A stretch of 64,000 nucleotides of DNA from Dehalococcoidia bacterium. GTDB taxonomy: Bacteria; Chloroflexota; Dehalococcoidia; Bin125. This document shows positions 20,497 to 29,467 of this stretch, piece by piece. The stretch's first letter is position 1. Every line of letters begins with the position of its first letter. Under the pieces are notes generated by a model. That model had not been told where the DNA came from and did no database searches. It was given only the letters and a program-made list of their open reading frames with translations. Made by a program: the position numbers and the translations under genes. The stretch lies in assembly GCA_022825265.1 (NCBI GenBank), contig JAJDXE010000010.1, positions 62,001 to 126,000 of the forward strand, in the 5' to 3' direction.

Positions 20497-22788
20497 TTAG
20501 CGCTGTCGTTGCGCTTCGGCGTTGGCGACCAGGTGACGCGTCTGCTCGATCACGTCCGGTGTGACCGAGATTGAGGTAATCCCCCAGTCAACAAGACGCT
20601 GCGCCAGGTCAGGATGTTCCGAGGGGCCTTGTCCACAGACGGAGACCGTGATCCCCCGGCGCTTTGCGATCGTAATCACGTTCTCGATCGCTTTGAGCAC
20701 GGCCGGATTTCGTTCATCGAACGTGTCGGCGAAGCGTTCAGAGTCTCTGTCGATACCGAGTGTGAGCTGGGTCAGGTCATTTGACCCGATTGACACGCCA
20801 TCGATCCCGCAATCAATGAACTCGTCGAGCAGCAAGACGTTTGAAGGAACCTCCACCATCATCCAGAGCTGAAATCCTCCGGGGACGCTCGCGTTGCGTT
20901 CAAGTCCGTAGTCGTCGACCTGCTTCACCACCTGCGCCATCTCATCCGGCGTGCGGACGAATGGGATCATCAAGTGGAGATTCGGGTGATCTTCGCGTAC
21001 GTGCTCGAGTGCTCGGAGTTCCAACTCGAACAGATCAGGCTCGCGGATGTAACGGGCCGCTCCTCGATAGCCGATCATCGGATTCTCTTCGTCGGGCTCG
21101 TAGATATCGCCGCCGGTCAAGTTGGCGTACTCATTGGTCTTGAAGTCAGTAGCGCGATACACCACTGGCCGTGGATCGAAGGCTGAAGCGATCTTGCGCA
21201 TTCCCTCTGAAAGCCGGCGGACGTACTCGTCCTGGCGGCCGGTATTGATGAAGTTGCGTGGGTGTTCGCCGAGTCGAGCGATGATGAACTCTGCGCGCAG
21301 CAGGCCGACTCCGTCGACATCTCGCTCGGCTACACGGTCTGCAATCTCGGGCTCGGCCAGATTGACGTAGAGCTTGGTCTCGGTCGCGATCGGTGCGTAG
21401 AGCTCCTCCTCGCGGTCGTGCCACCAGTTGAGCAGTTCCGTCTGCACTCCGTCGTAGATGAGGCCGTTAGCTCCGTCTACCGTGACTTCTCGCCCCTCTG
21501 CTAGTCGGGCAGCGCCCGAGGCGCCGACCACACAGGGAACGCCAAGCTCGCGGGAGATGATTGCCGCGTGACAGGTGCGCCCTCCGCGTTCGGTGATGAT
21601 CGCGGCGGCGCGTTTCATGGCGGGGACGAAGTCCGGAGTCGTCATTTCGGCAACCAGCACATCGCCCTCGCCGATGCTGGCCGTCTCCCGGGCGTCGAGG
21701 ATGACTCGAATCCGGCCGGAGGCAATGCCAGGTGACGCTGGCGAGCCATCGAGAATGGGTTCGTCTGTGGGAGTTGGCGCCGGGTTGTCGCCGTTTGTCT
21801 TGGCCGGTGGCGCGACGGTCGTGATCGGTCTGGTTTGAAGCAGGTAGAACTGATTGTCCGCCCAGCCCCACTCGATGTCCTGCGGCGAGCCGTAGTGCAA
21901 CTCGATGCGCTTGCCAATCACGCTCAACTCGATAACTTGCGGGTCGTTGAGCTTGGGCGTAGAGCCCTCAGCGTCAGATAGATCTAGCCAGATGTTCGGT
22001 CCGTGGACTGGGTCGACAGCTCCGTCAGGAGAGCGCACCAGCTTTCGATCTTGTGTGAAGATCTGACGCTCGAGAATCCGCTCTTCAGCCTTGTTGACTT
22101 CGAAGTGGTCTGGAGAGACGAGCCCACCGACAACTGCTTCGCCCAGGCCGAATGCCGCCTCAATCACCACACGATTGGGGTCGTTTGTGATCGGGTCGAT
22201 CGTGAACATGACGCCCGAGGACTCAGACTGAACCATGCGTTGCACGGGCACCGCAAGGTCGACGTCAAGGTGTCCCCAGCCAGCCTGCTCTCGGTAGAAA
22301 ATGGCGCGCGCCTCGAACAGCGACGCCCAACAACGTTGGACCGCCTCAACCACGTTGACGCCACCCTCAATGTTCAGGAATGTGGCCTGCTGCCCGGCGA
22401 ACGACGCCTCGGCGAGGTCCTCGGCGGTGGCCGAGCTGCGCACTGCCACCGGTCCCTCGCCGAGCTGCGCGTAGGCCGCAGTGATTTCCTGCTGCATCGT
22501 GGCCGGCATCTCCGCCTGTTCGATCGCATGCTGTACTGCGGCAGCCGTTGAATTCAACTGTTCGTCGTCATCGACGTTCAGCCCTTTGAGGAGGCGACGC
22601 AAGATGTGATCCAGGCCGCTGTCATCAATGAACTCGCGGTAGGCGCGGGTTGTAACGACAAAGCCAGGTGGCACAGGAATGTTGGCCTGGGTGAGTTCGC
22701 CTAGATTGGCACCTTTGCCGCCGACAAGCGCGACATCGTCCCGTCCGACTTCGGCGAACCAGGCGATGTGTGACGAGTCTGAGGTCAT
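20497..22788 (-). CDS. ppsA: Phosphoenolpyruvate synthase (pyruvate, water dikinase)
   Basis: 763 aa; makes PEP from pyruvate, ATP and water for gluconeogenesis. N-terminal ATP-binding domain begins with VGGKGANLGELTQANIPVPPGF. The phospho-histidine swivelling domain has GGRTCHAAIISRELGVPCVVG with catalytic H407. The C-terminal PEP-binding barrel ends with the reactive-cysteine motif VCGQGPSEHP. Full-length relative to E. coli PpsA. Preceded by glmS on the same strand after a 120-nt gap that contains nothing I recognise. Confidence 0.95.
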   Translation of the reverse strand: MTSDSSHIAWFAEVGRDDVALVGGKGANLGELTQANIPVPPGFVVTTRAYREFIDDSGLDHILRRLLKGLNVDDDEQLNSTAAAVQHAIEQAEMPATMQQEITAAYAQLGEGPVAVRSSATAEDLAEASFAGQQATFLNIEGGVNVVEAVQRCWASLFEARAIFYREQAGWGHLDVDLAVPVQRMVQSESSGVMFTIDPITNDPNRVVIEAAFGLGEAVVGGLVSPDHFEVNKAEERILERQIFTQDRKLVRSPDGAVDPVHGPNIWLDLSDAEGSTPKLNDPQVIELSVIGKRIELHYGSPQDIEWGWADNQFYLLQTRPITTVAPPAKTNGDNPAPTPTDEPILDGSPASPGIASGRIRVILDARETASIGEGDVLVAEMTTPDFVPAMKRAAAIITERGGRTCHAAIISRELGVPCVVGASGAARLAEGREVTVDGANGLIYDGVQTELLNWWHDREEELYAPIATETKLYVNLAEPEIADRVAERDVDGVGLLRAEFIIARLGEHPRNFINTGRQDEYVRRLSEGMRKIASAFDPRPVVYRATDFKTNEYANLTGGDIYEPDEENPMIGYRGAARYIREPDLFELELRALEHVREDHPNLHLMIPFVRTPDEMAQVVKQVDDYGLERNASVPGGFQLWMMVEVPSNVLLLDEFIDCGIDGVSIGSNDLTQLTLGIDRDSERFADTFDERNPAVLKAIENVITIAKRRGITVSVCGQGPSEHPDLAQRLVDWGITSISVTPDVIEQTRHLVANAEAQRQR

Positions 22789-22908
22789 GGAGGAAGTCCG
22801 CGAGTGCTGGCTGGGACGATCACGGCTCGCGGAGGCAGGATATCACCGCGTTGGCGGATTCAGACTATCGCTCAGTATCACCACGTCACGCTGTGGCCGG
22901 TTAGGACC

Positions 22909-24765
22909 TCACTCGACCGTGACGGTCTTGGCGAGGTTGCGCGGCTGGTCGATGTCCAGGCCACGCGCGAGGGCGATGTGGTAGGCCAACAATTGCACCA
23001 CCGGGGTCAGGGAAAACGGCGTCAATAGCGGCGGCGCAGGGGGCACGCCGATGAAGTGGTCGACCTGCTGACTGAGTTCCTCGTCGCCGTCATCGCCGAT
23101 TGCAATCACAGGGGCCTGGCGAGCGCTGACCTGTTGAATGGCGGACATCATCTTGCCAAACAAGGGTCCTCGTGGGGCGAGCGCGATTACAGGAAAATGC
23201 TGATCCAGGAGGGCGATCGGGCCGTGCTTCATTTCGCCGGCTGCATATCCCTCAGCGTGGACGTAGGAGATTTCCTTGCACTTCAAGGCCGCTTCCATCG
23301 CCAGTGGATATTCGATTCCGCGTCCAAGCACGAGGAAATCTGACGCCGAGTCGAATTGCTGAGCAATCCGCGCACATTGGTCAGCCAACTCGAGGCCGCG
23401 CTCTAGCAGGGACGGCGCGGTCAGAAGCTGCTCCAGCCGCAAAGTGAGGTTCTCGTCGCTCAATCGTCCTTGAGCATGCCCAATCCGGCAAGCGAGTAGA
23501 TAGAGCGCTGCTAACGACCCAACGAACGTTTTGGTCGATGCAACGCCCACTTCCGGCCCACAGCGCATGATGATCGAGGCGTCTGCCTGCCGCGTGGCCT
23601 CCGATCCGTCGACATTTGTGATCACGACCTGCGGTGCGCCCCAACGGTCACGCACATGATTCATCGCACCCAGTGTGTCGATGGTCTCTCCCGATTGTGT
23701 GACCGCGACGACGAGCGTGGACGGTCCAAGCAGGGGTGCGCGGAAGCGGAACTCGGACGCATTGTCGAAATCGGCGGGTATGCCGGCGATCTGTTCCATC
23801 CACCAGCGTCCGATCATCGCAGCGTGTAGCGATGTGCCCATGCCGATCACGAGGACTCGCCCGATGCCGCGCAATGTGTCGGCTGACAGGCTGAGGTCGT
23901 CGGCGAGAGCAGTCGGAGGGTCTAGGCGCGCGCGGCCGCGAATCGTATCCGAAAGGGCGCGCGGCTGTTCGTGGATCTCCTTGAGCATGAAGTGCCGATA
24001 CGGTCCGCGAGCGATCGCGACCGGATCAAGATCGACCTGGATCGGCTCGGGCTGGAAGGGCGACTGGCCTGCTCGTCTAACGGTGATGCCCTCCTGGTTG
24101 ATCGCGGCGATGTCGCCGTCTTCGAGGTGGTAGATGGTCGTGGTGTGAGGCAGCAAAGCCGGCAGGTCGCTGGCGATGAACATCTCTCCATCGCCGTAAC
24201 CGATCACGATCCCTCCGGCCGATCCCTTCCTCGCAGCGTAGATCTTGTGGGGATTGGCCCCGTGAATGGCGGCAATGGCGTTGGCTCCACGCAGACGGCC
24301 GATGGCGTGCTCGAGTGCGTCCTCGAACGATTTGCCGGCCTCAAGCTCGCGAGAGATGAGTTCAGGAATGACTTCGGTGTCAGTGTCCGACTTCCAGGTT
24401 CGATCTTCGGCCTCAAGCGACGCCTGCAGCTCTGCCTTGAGCTCTCGGTAGTTTTCGACGATCCCGTTCTGGACCACGATCACGTCGCCGTTGCTGGAGG
24501 CATGAGGATGCGCGTTGCGATCGGACGGTTGACCGTGCGTGGCCCAGCGGGTGTGGCCGATGCCGGTGGCTCCCGAGGGCATGTCGCTGATCGCTGCCTG
24601 GAGGTTTCGCAGTTTGCCCTGGCGCTTTAGAACAGCCAGGGCGCCGTCACGGTCAAGGACAGCGATGCCGGAGGAGTCATAGCCGCGGTACTCGAGTCGC
24701 TGGAGTCCTTCGAGCAAAATGGGGCCAGCCGCCTGATGGCCGACGTAACCGACGATCCCGCACAT
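22909..24765 (-). CDS. glmS: Glutamine-fructose-6-phosphate aminotransferase (isomerizing)
   Basis: 618 aa; first step of UDP-GlcNAc synthesis. Starts MCGIVGYVGHQ, so Cys2 becomes the N-terminal nucleophile of the glutaminase domain. RLEYRGYDSSG and two SIS sugar-isomerase domains follow (TQSGETIDT..., then LGRGIEYPLAMEAALKCKEISY), and the tail ends in LAKTVTVE, the usual catalytic C-terminal loop. The DUF512 gene ends 14 nt upstream. No space for a glmS ribozyme. glmU, a later step in the pathway, is also in the window. Confidence 0.97.
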   Translation of the reverse strand: MCGIVGYVGHQAAGPILLEGLQRLEYRGYDSSGIAVLDRDGALAVLKRQGKLRNLQAAISDMPSGATGIGHTRWATHGQPSDRNAHPHASSNGDVIVVQNGIVENYRELKAELQASLEAEDRTWKSDTDTEVIPELISRELEAGKSFEDALEHAIGRLRGANAIAAIHGANPHKIYAARKGSAGGIVIGYGDGEMFIASDLPALLPHTTTIYHLEDGDIAAINQEGITVRRAGQSPFQPEPIQVDLDPVAIARGPYRHFMLKEIHEQPRALSDTIRGRARLDPPTALADDLSLSADTLRGIGRVLVIGMGTSLHAAMIGRWWMEQIAGIPADFDNASEFRFRAPLLGPSTLVVAVTQSGETIDTLGAMNHVRDRWGAPQVVITNVDGSEATRQADASIIMRCGPEVGVASTKTFVGSLAALYLLACRIGHAQGRLSDENLTLRLEQLLTAPSLLERGLELADQCARIAQQFDSASDFLVLGRGIEYPLAMEAALKCKEISYVHAEGYAAGEMKHGPIALLDQHFPVIALAPRGPLFGKMMSAIQQVSARQAPVIAIGDDGDEELSQQVDHFIGVPPAPPLLTPFSLTPVVQLLAYHIALARGLDIDQPRNLAKTVTVE

Positions 24766-24779
24766 GGATGACCCCGGGT

Positions 24780-26204
24780 CTACCCCGCCACAGGCGACGT
24801 CCAGCTGCGACCGTTTGATCGCTCGTTCGGCCCAGGCTGCCTGCCGCCTGCGCTGACGATGTCGACGTCATTGTCTGCCATTGACTCTAAAAGCTCTGAG
24901 AGCGTGTAGACGAAGGAAACTGGTCGATTCAACTGAGATTGCAGCTCACTGGGCGTCACATCGTCGAGGAATTTGGCGCCGAAGTAGTCGAGCGACGCCC
25001 GAGGTAAGAAGATGTGCTCGGACAGTTCATATCCGGAGAGCGCCGTTGCGAAGTCGCTGCCGGGAATCAGCCCGCTGACGTTGACCCGTTCACCGAAGAG
25101 GGTGTTACCGACGGGAACGACGGTGAAGTCGATGCCGGTGAAGTCAGTTGCTTCGTCGCAGAGTCCTCGTAGAGTCGGCGCAATCAAGGTGCCACATGCG
25201 ATCAGCACGGACGCAGGTGGAATGTGCAGCCGTCCTTCGCGGATTTTTCGTCGAGTCTTACGCCAGTCGTCGACCAGCGTGCGCGTCATGCCGATGCCGT
25301 TCTCCCACTGAGGGAACCCGTCATAGCGCTGTGTTGAAGGAATCTGAGCATTCGCGGTGAGATAGAACTCGTCACTGGGAAACACAACCGAACTGCCGCG
25401 CTCCGCGCGCGCCTTTCGCTGCCAGCGCCGTAGCTGCCTGACAACGCGCCTGGCCTCGCTTGGGCTGTGAGTTCGCATTCCGGAATCGTTGATTCGTTCT
25501 TCACCTTCCAGCGAAGATCCAACTGGCACGACACCGATCGAGGTCACGTTCTTCTGTCGCAGCAGATCGCTCACCGTCTGGTCGAGCGCGTCTCCGTCAT
25601 TCACGCCCGGACAGAGCACGACCTGCGTATGGGCTTCGATCCGCATGTCGGCCAGGCGTCGGAGCTGTTCGAGGATGTCAGGCGCATTTCGATTGCCGAG
25701 CAGGTGTCGCCTTAAGGCAAGGTTGGTGGCGTGAACACTGACGTGCAGCGGACTGAGGCGCTGTTCCTCGAGACGTAGCCAGTCGTCATCGGACAGATTG
25801 GTCAGTGTGACGAAGTTGCCGTGCAGGAACGAGAGGCGGTAATCGTCGTCCTTGATGTAGAGCGGCCGACGCAGTCCCTTGGGTAAGCCCTTGAGGAAGC
25901 AGAAAAAGCACTTGTTGTTGCAGATCCGGGTACCGTCGAACGCATCATCATCGAACTCGATGCCGAGTGGCTCATCGATCGGTTTCTCGAACTCGACGAC
26001 GCCCAGTTCGCCGTCGTGGACGACTTCCAACTCCACAATCTCGTCAGTTGTCTGAAAGCGATAATCGACGGGGTCGCGAATCGATTGACCGTTGACGGCC
26101 AGCACTCGATCGCCGGGTTGCAGGCCGGCCTCGGCGGCGAGCGAGTCGGGATCGATGGCGCTAATGGCCCCGGCGGGAACAGTGGATCGGCGGGATCGGG
26201 TCAT
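24780..26204 (-). CDS. PDZ-DUF512 radical-SAM-like protein
   Basis: 474 aa. Residues ~12-70 form a PDZ domain (SLAAEAGLQPGDRVLAVNG). The middle carries an Fe-S cluster-type CxxxCxxC (CNNKCFFCFLKGLPKGLR) followed by a radical-SAM-like barrel (YRLSFLHGNFVTLTNLSDDDWLR, SVHATN). The C-terminal DUF512 domain has VGNTLFGERVNVSGLIPGSDF. Members are widespread but of unknown reaction. Context here is plsC-ispH-DUF512-glmS, with a 30-nt gap after ispH. A metal-dependent oxidoreductase or RNA/protein modification role is only a guess. Confidence 0.88.
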   Translation of the reverse strand: MTRSRRSTVPAGAISAIDPDSLAAEAGLQPGDRVLAVNGQSIRDPVDYRFQTTDEIVELEVVHDGELGVVEFEKPIDEPLGIEFDDDAFDGTRICNNKCFFCFLKGLPKGLRRPLYIKDDDYRLSFLHGNFVTLTNLSDDDWLRLEEQRLSPLHVSVHATNLALRRHLLGNRNAPDILEQLRRLADMRIEAHTQVVLCPGVNDGDALDQTVSDLLRQKNVTSIGVVPVGSSLEGEERINDSGMRTHSPSEARRVVRQLRRWQRKARAERGSSVVFPSDEFYLTANAQIPSTQRYDGFPQWENGIGMTRTLVDDWRKTRRKIREGRLHIPPASVLIACGTLIAPTLRGLCDEATDFTGIDFTVVPVGNTLFGERVNVSGLIPGSDFATALSGYELSEHIFLPRASLDYFGAKFLDDVTPSELQSQLNRPVSFVYTLSELLESMADNDVDIVSAGGRQPGPNERSNGRSWTSPVAG

Positions 26205-26234
26205 GCGCTACGTGAGAACTCTGATGTGACGCAG

Positions 26235-27110
26235 TTAGGCGGTTGAGGAGAGCGCCCGGTCAAACTCTTCGATCCGCTCGACCACAGCGTCGATCGAGAA
26301 GTCGGGCGTTGACGCTCCAGCTGTGACACCGATGTCCTCGTGCCCGTCGAACCACTCTTGCTCGAGTTCGTCAGCTGTTTCGACGTGGTAGGTCACGATC
26401 CCGTTGGCGCGGGAGAGTTCGGCCAGGTGTCGGGTGTTCGCCGAGTTATGCCCGCCCACGACGATCATCAGGTCGACATCCTCGGTCAGGTCGCGAGTCG
26501 CGGCTTGTTGAGATGTCGTGGCATTGCAGAGCACATTGACCACTCGAATCTCGGTGATCTGGTCGATCCGCGCCCGCATCAGGTTGGCGACGAAGACTGC
26601 AAAGCGCTCGGGAGTGTGCGTGGTCTGGGAGATTACACCGATTTTAGCCGGAAGGTAGTCAGGGAGCTCTTCCAGCGACTCGTCCTTAATGACGATCCCG
26701 CGTCCCCGGCACCAACCGAGCACGCCTTTGACCTCGGGATGCGTTGGGTCTCCGAAGATGATCACGGTGAAACCGCGTTCGGCCAGGTTTCGGGCTGCCC
26801 GTTGCGAACGGGAGACAAACTGGCAAGTGGTGTCAATGACCTTTAGCCCGCGGGCCTCGATGTCGCGAACGACTGTTTCGCCGACGCCATGAGCGGTGAT
26901 CGCAACCGTGTCCGTCTCAACTCCGACCGCAGAGCGGTCCTCCTTGACCCTAATCCCGGTGTCCTCGAGTTCGGCCACGACCTGTGGGTTGTGGACGACC
27001 TGACCGAGCGTGGTGACCCTGGTCCCGTTGGCGGCGGCCTCCTTCATCATGTCGACGGCACGACGTACGCCGAAGCAGAAGCCCATGTCGCTGGCGCGGT
27101 GAATATTCAT
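26235..27110 (-). CDS. ispH: 4-hydroxy-3-methylbut-2-enyl diphosphate reductase
   Basis: 291 aa; last step of the MEP isoprenoid pathway. The three cluster cysteines are in FCFGVRRAV (C12), DTTCQFVSRSQ and VLCNATTSQQAA. The catalytic region EEWFDGHEDIGVTAGASTP is present. Start ATG overlaps the plsC stop by 4 nt (27107-27110), giving ATGA coupling. The cmk-plsC-ispH order is common in Gram-positive-type genomes. Confidence 0.97.
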   Translation of the reverse strand: MNIHRASDMGFCFGVRRAVDMMKEAAANGTRVTTLGQVVHNPQVVAELEDTGIRVKEDRSAVGVETDTVAITAHGVGETVVRDIEARGLKVIDTTCQFVSRSQRAARNLAERGFTVIIFGDPTHPEVKGVLGWCRGRGIVIKDESLEELPDYLPAKIGVISQTTHTPERFAVFVANLMRARIDQITEIRVVNVLCNATTSQQAATRDLTEDVDLMIVVGGHNSANTRHLAELSRANGIVTYHVETADELEQEWFDGHEDIGVTAGASTPDFSIDAVVERIEEFDRALSSTA

Positions 27111-27919
27111 GCTGCTGCTCCAGGTCCGTCGGTCTGTGACCGACTGTCGTCTGCTTGGTCGGCGTCTGCGTCAACCAAGTGCGCATATACGCCACGATAG
27201 GCCGGGGGTAGCTGTTCGGCAATGGCACGCATGATGGTGATGTGCGCAGCATCAATGTCGTCGCGGGTTACGCGTCTGCCCTTGGGTGCGACGACAAACG
27301 GATGTGAGGCGATCATGCGCACCTGGGTACGAGCGAAGAGTGCTCGCCAGCCGGCGCGCATGCGTTCAGATCCGGTGATCCCAACAGCGACCACAGGTAC
27401 CTGAGTGCGCAAGGCCAATAGCGCAGTGCCGGAGTGTGCTTCGATCAGTGAGCCAGTATCGGAGCGATGGCCTTCGGGGAACATGCCGACTACCGCGCCC
27501 TCTTCAAGCAAGCGCTCCGCCTCGCGGATCGCCAATCGATCGCCTGCTCCGCGCCGCACCGGAAAGGCCCCTGACAGTGCAAAGAGGTAGCCGATGATCG
27601 GTTCCTTCTGGAACAGCTCGACCTTGGCCATGTAACGCGGCGAACGAGGGTAGATGGCAGAGGCCATCATGGCGGGATCCGCTGAGGAGACATGGTTTGA
27701 GGCAATGATCACGCCGCCTCGAGGGATGCGATCGAAATGAAGCCACTCGCAGCGAACGATGCGCAGGAAGGCGAATCTGGCGAAGAATCCTGCGACGAGG
27801 AACCAGACGCGCGAGGCATTGGGCATCCCCGTCATGCCGATGTCCGCTAGTGCGCGGTACTCACCGAAGATCAGGCGAGTGAGTTGTCTGGTCGTCCAGC
27901 GGTATGCGCGACGTCGCAT
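27107..27919 (-). CDS. plsC: 1-acyl-sn-glycerol-3-phosphate acyltransferase
   Basis: 270 aa. Makes phosphatidic acid at the membrane. Acyltransferase motif I NHVSSAD (about residue 75), motif III FPEGHRSDTG and motif IV VPVVAVGITGSE are in order, with a hydrophobic N-terminal stretch (VWFLVAGFFARFAFL). Overlaps ispH by 4 nt; cmk lies 9 nt upstream. Confidence 0.93.
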   Translation of the reverse strand: MRRRAYRWTTRQLTRLIFGEYRALADIGMTGMPNASRVWFLVAGFFARFAFLRIVRCEWLHFDRIPRGGVIIASNHVSSADPAMMASAIYPRSPRYMAKVELFQKEPIIGYLFALSGAFPVRRGAGDRLAIREAERLLEEGAVVGMFPEGHRSDTGSLIEAHSGTALLALRTQVPVVAVGITGSERMRAGWRALFARTQVRMIASHPFVVAPKGRRVTRDDIDAAHITIMRAIAEQLPPAYRGVYAHLVDADADQADDSRSQTDGPGAAA

Positions 27920-27928
27920 TGGTCAACT

Positions 27929-28663
27929 CTATGAGGCCGAGGCGGTTGTTTCGGTCGGCGCCAAGTCAGGAATCCGTTTGCGGATGATAACTTCCGCGGC
28001 GTCCACAGCCTGCTCGAGCGAGAGATCGGACGTGTCCAGGCGTACGGCGTCCGAGGCGGCGACGAGTGGTGAGGTCGCGCGGCCTCGATCGCGCCGATCG
28101 CGTCGTTGAGTGGCTTTGAGCACCGTCGCTTCGTCAGTGCCGCTGTTCTGCTCGGCCGCGCGACGCCTGGCGCGGACTTCTTCGCTGGCGTCGAGATAGA
28201 TCTTGACAGGGGCTTTGGGCAACACGACGGTGCCGATGTCTCGTCCCACAACAATCATGCAACCTCGATTGGCCTGTGCCTGTTGGATCTCAACCATCAG
28301 GACTCGGACGCCTGCGATTGCTGCGACAGTCGGCACGCCCGACTCGACTTCTGGTTGCCGAAGATGTGGTGTGGCATTGTCGCCATCGACATAGACGTCC
28401 AGTTCGACGGATTCGTCGTCGGAATGCGGCGTGAGCTGGAATTCAGAATCTCGAATGAGCTCCGTGACGCTCTCATCTTCGTCTAGATGCACGCCTTTTC
28501 GCAGAGCATGCCAGGTCGCCGCGCGATACATGATCCCGGTGTCGAACAGTTTCCAACCCAAGCGCCGAGCGAGTTCGCGACCGACCGCAGTTTTGCCGGA
28601 CGCAACGGGTCCGTCGATCGCCACGACCAGGTGTTTGTAATCGGAAACTGAGGATTTCGTCAC
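27929..28663 (-). CDS. cmk: Cytidylate kinase
   Basis: 244 aa; phosphorylates CMP/dCMP. P-loop AIDGPVASGKTAVG at ~16-29, then LFDTGIMYRAATWHAL, and the CMP-kinase segment VGRDIGTVVLPKAPVKIYLDAS. Starts at GTG 28663. In the run rluB-cmk-plsC-ispH; rluB ends 24 nt upstream of it. Confidence 0.95.
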   Translation of the reverse strand: MTKSSVSDYKHLVVAIDGPVASGKTAVGRELARRLGWKLFDTGIMYRAATWHALRKGVHLDEDESVTELIRDSEFQLTPHSDDESVELDVYVDGDNATPHLRQPEVESGVPTVAAIAGVRVLMVEIQQAQANRGCMIVVGRDIGTVVLPKAPVKIYLDASEEVRARRRAAEQNSGTDEATVLKATQRRDRRDRGRATSPLVAASDAVRLDTSDLSLEQAVDAAEVIIRKRIPDLAPTETTASAS

Positions 28664-28687
28664 AGCCCAATGGTAGTCAAGGAATCG

Positions 28688-29467
28688 CTACTGCTCAGCT
28701 TCGACGGATTCATCAGTCAGGCCAGCCGCGCGACGAAGGAGCCTAACCTCGCGTCGGCTGAGCGGACGGACCGCACCTTCGGGCAAATCACGCAGGAGCA
28801 ACGGTCCAAAGCGAACTCGTCGCAGCGTCACAACCGCGTGGCCGATCGCATCGCACAAGCGCCGGACCTCGCGTTTACGGCCTGTGTGCAGGGTCAGCGT
28901 CAACCACGAGGTGAATCGTCGATCTGAAAGTCTGCGGCCGGGCCGCCTCGAGCGGGATGGCCTGGCGCGAAGAGTATCGCCGTCGTCGTCGATGCCTGCC
29001 CGGATTCGGTCCAGCGACTCGTCAGTCGGGTGACCGACGACCTCGGCCAGGTAGACACGCGGCACTTGGCGAGAGGGATGCAACAAGCCGGTGACAAGTG
29101 GACCGTCGTTGGTCAACAAGATCAGACCTTCACTATCCAGATCGAGGCGCCCGACTGGAACGCAGCGGGGAGCGCTCGCGGGGAGCAGATCGACAACGGT
29201 CGGTCGGCCGCGGTCGTCTCGAACCGTTGACAGGACCCCACGCGTCTTGTTCAGGGCGTAGTAACGCAAGGGCTCGCTCTGGGGCAATGGTCGACCATCA
29301 ATGGTGATCGCTTGTGTCAGTGGATTGACCCGCAGCGAGAGGTCCGTCGTGACCTGACCGTCGACTGCCACCCGACTTTGTCGAACAATCTCTTCAGCTC
29401 CTCGGCGCGACGCGATGCCACTTCTTGCCAGGGCAACAGCAATACGAATGCGGTCAGTTTCGATCAT
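28688..29467 (-). CDS. Pseudouridine synthase, RluB/RsuA family
   Basis: 259 aa. N-terminal S4 RNA-binding domain (ALARSGIASRRGAEEIVRQSRV) and a catalytic domain with the family signature GRLDLDSEGLILLTNDG, whose second Asp is the nucleophile. The C-terminal GRKREVRRLCDAIGH is typical of RluB/RluE/RsuA. Likely modifies 23S rRNA. Start overlaps the stop of the upstream lamin-tail gene by 4 nt (29464-29467), so translation is coupled to a surface protein gene; the more usual scpAB neighbours are absent. Confidence 0.93.
   Translation of the reverse strand: MIETDRIRIAVALARSGIASRRGAEEIVRQSRVAVDGQVTTDLSLRVNPLTQAITIDGRPLPQSEPLRYYALNKTRGVLSTVRDDRGRPTVVDLLPASAPRCVPVGRLDLDSEGLILLTNDGPLVTGLLHPSRQVPRVYLAEVVGHPTDESLDRIRAGIDDDGDTLRARPSRSRRPGRRLSDRRFTSWLTLTLHTGRKREVRRLCDAIGHAVVTLRRVRFGPLLLRDLPEGAVRPLSRREVRLLRRAAGLTDESVEAEQ

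Noticed and set aside
24766..24779. glmS ribozyme upstream of glmS
   Set aside because: Only 14 nt separate glmS from the preceding gene.
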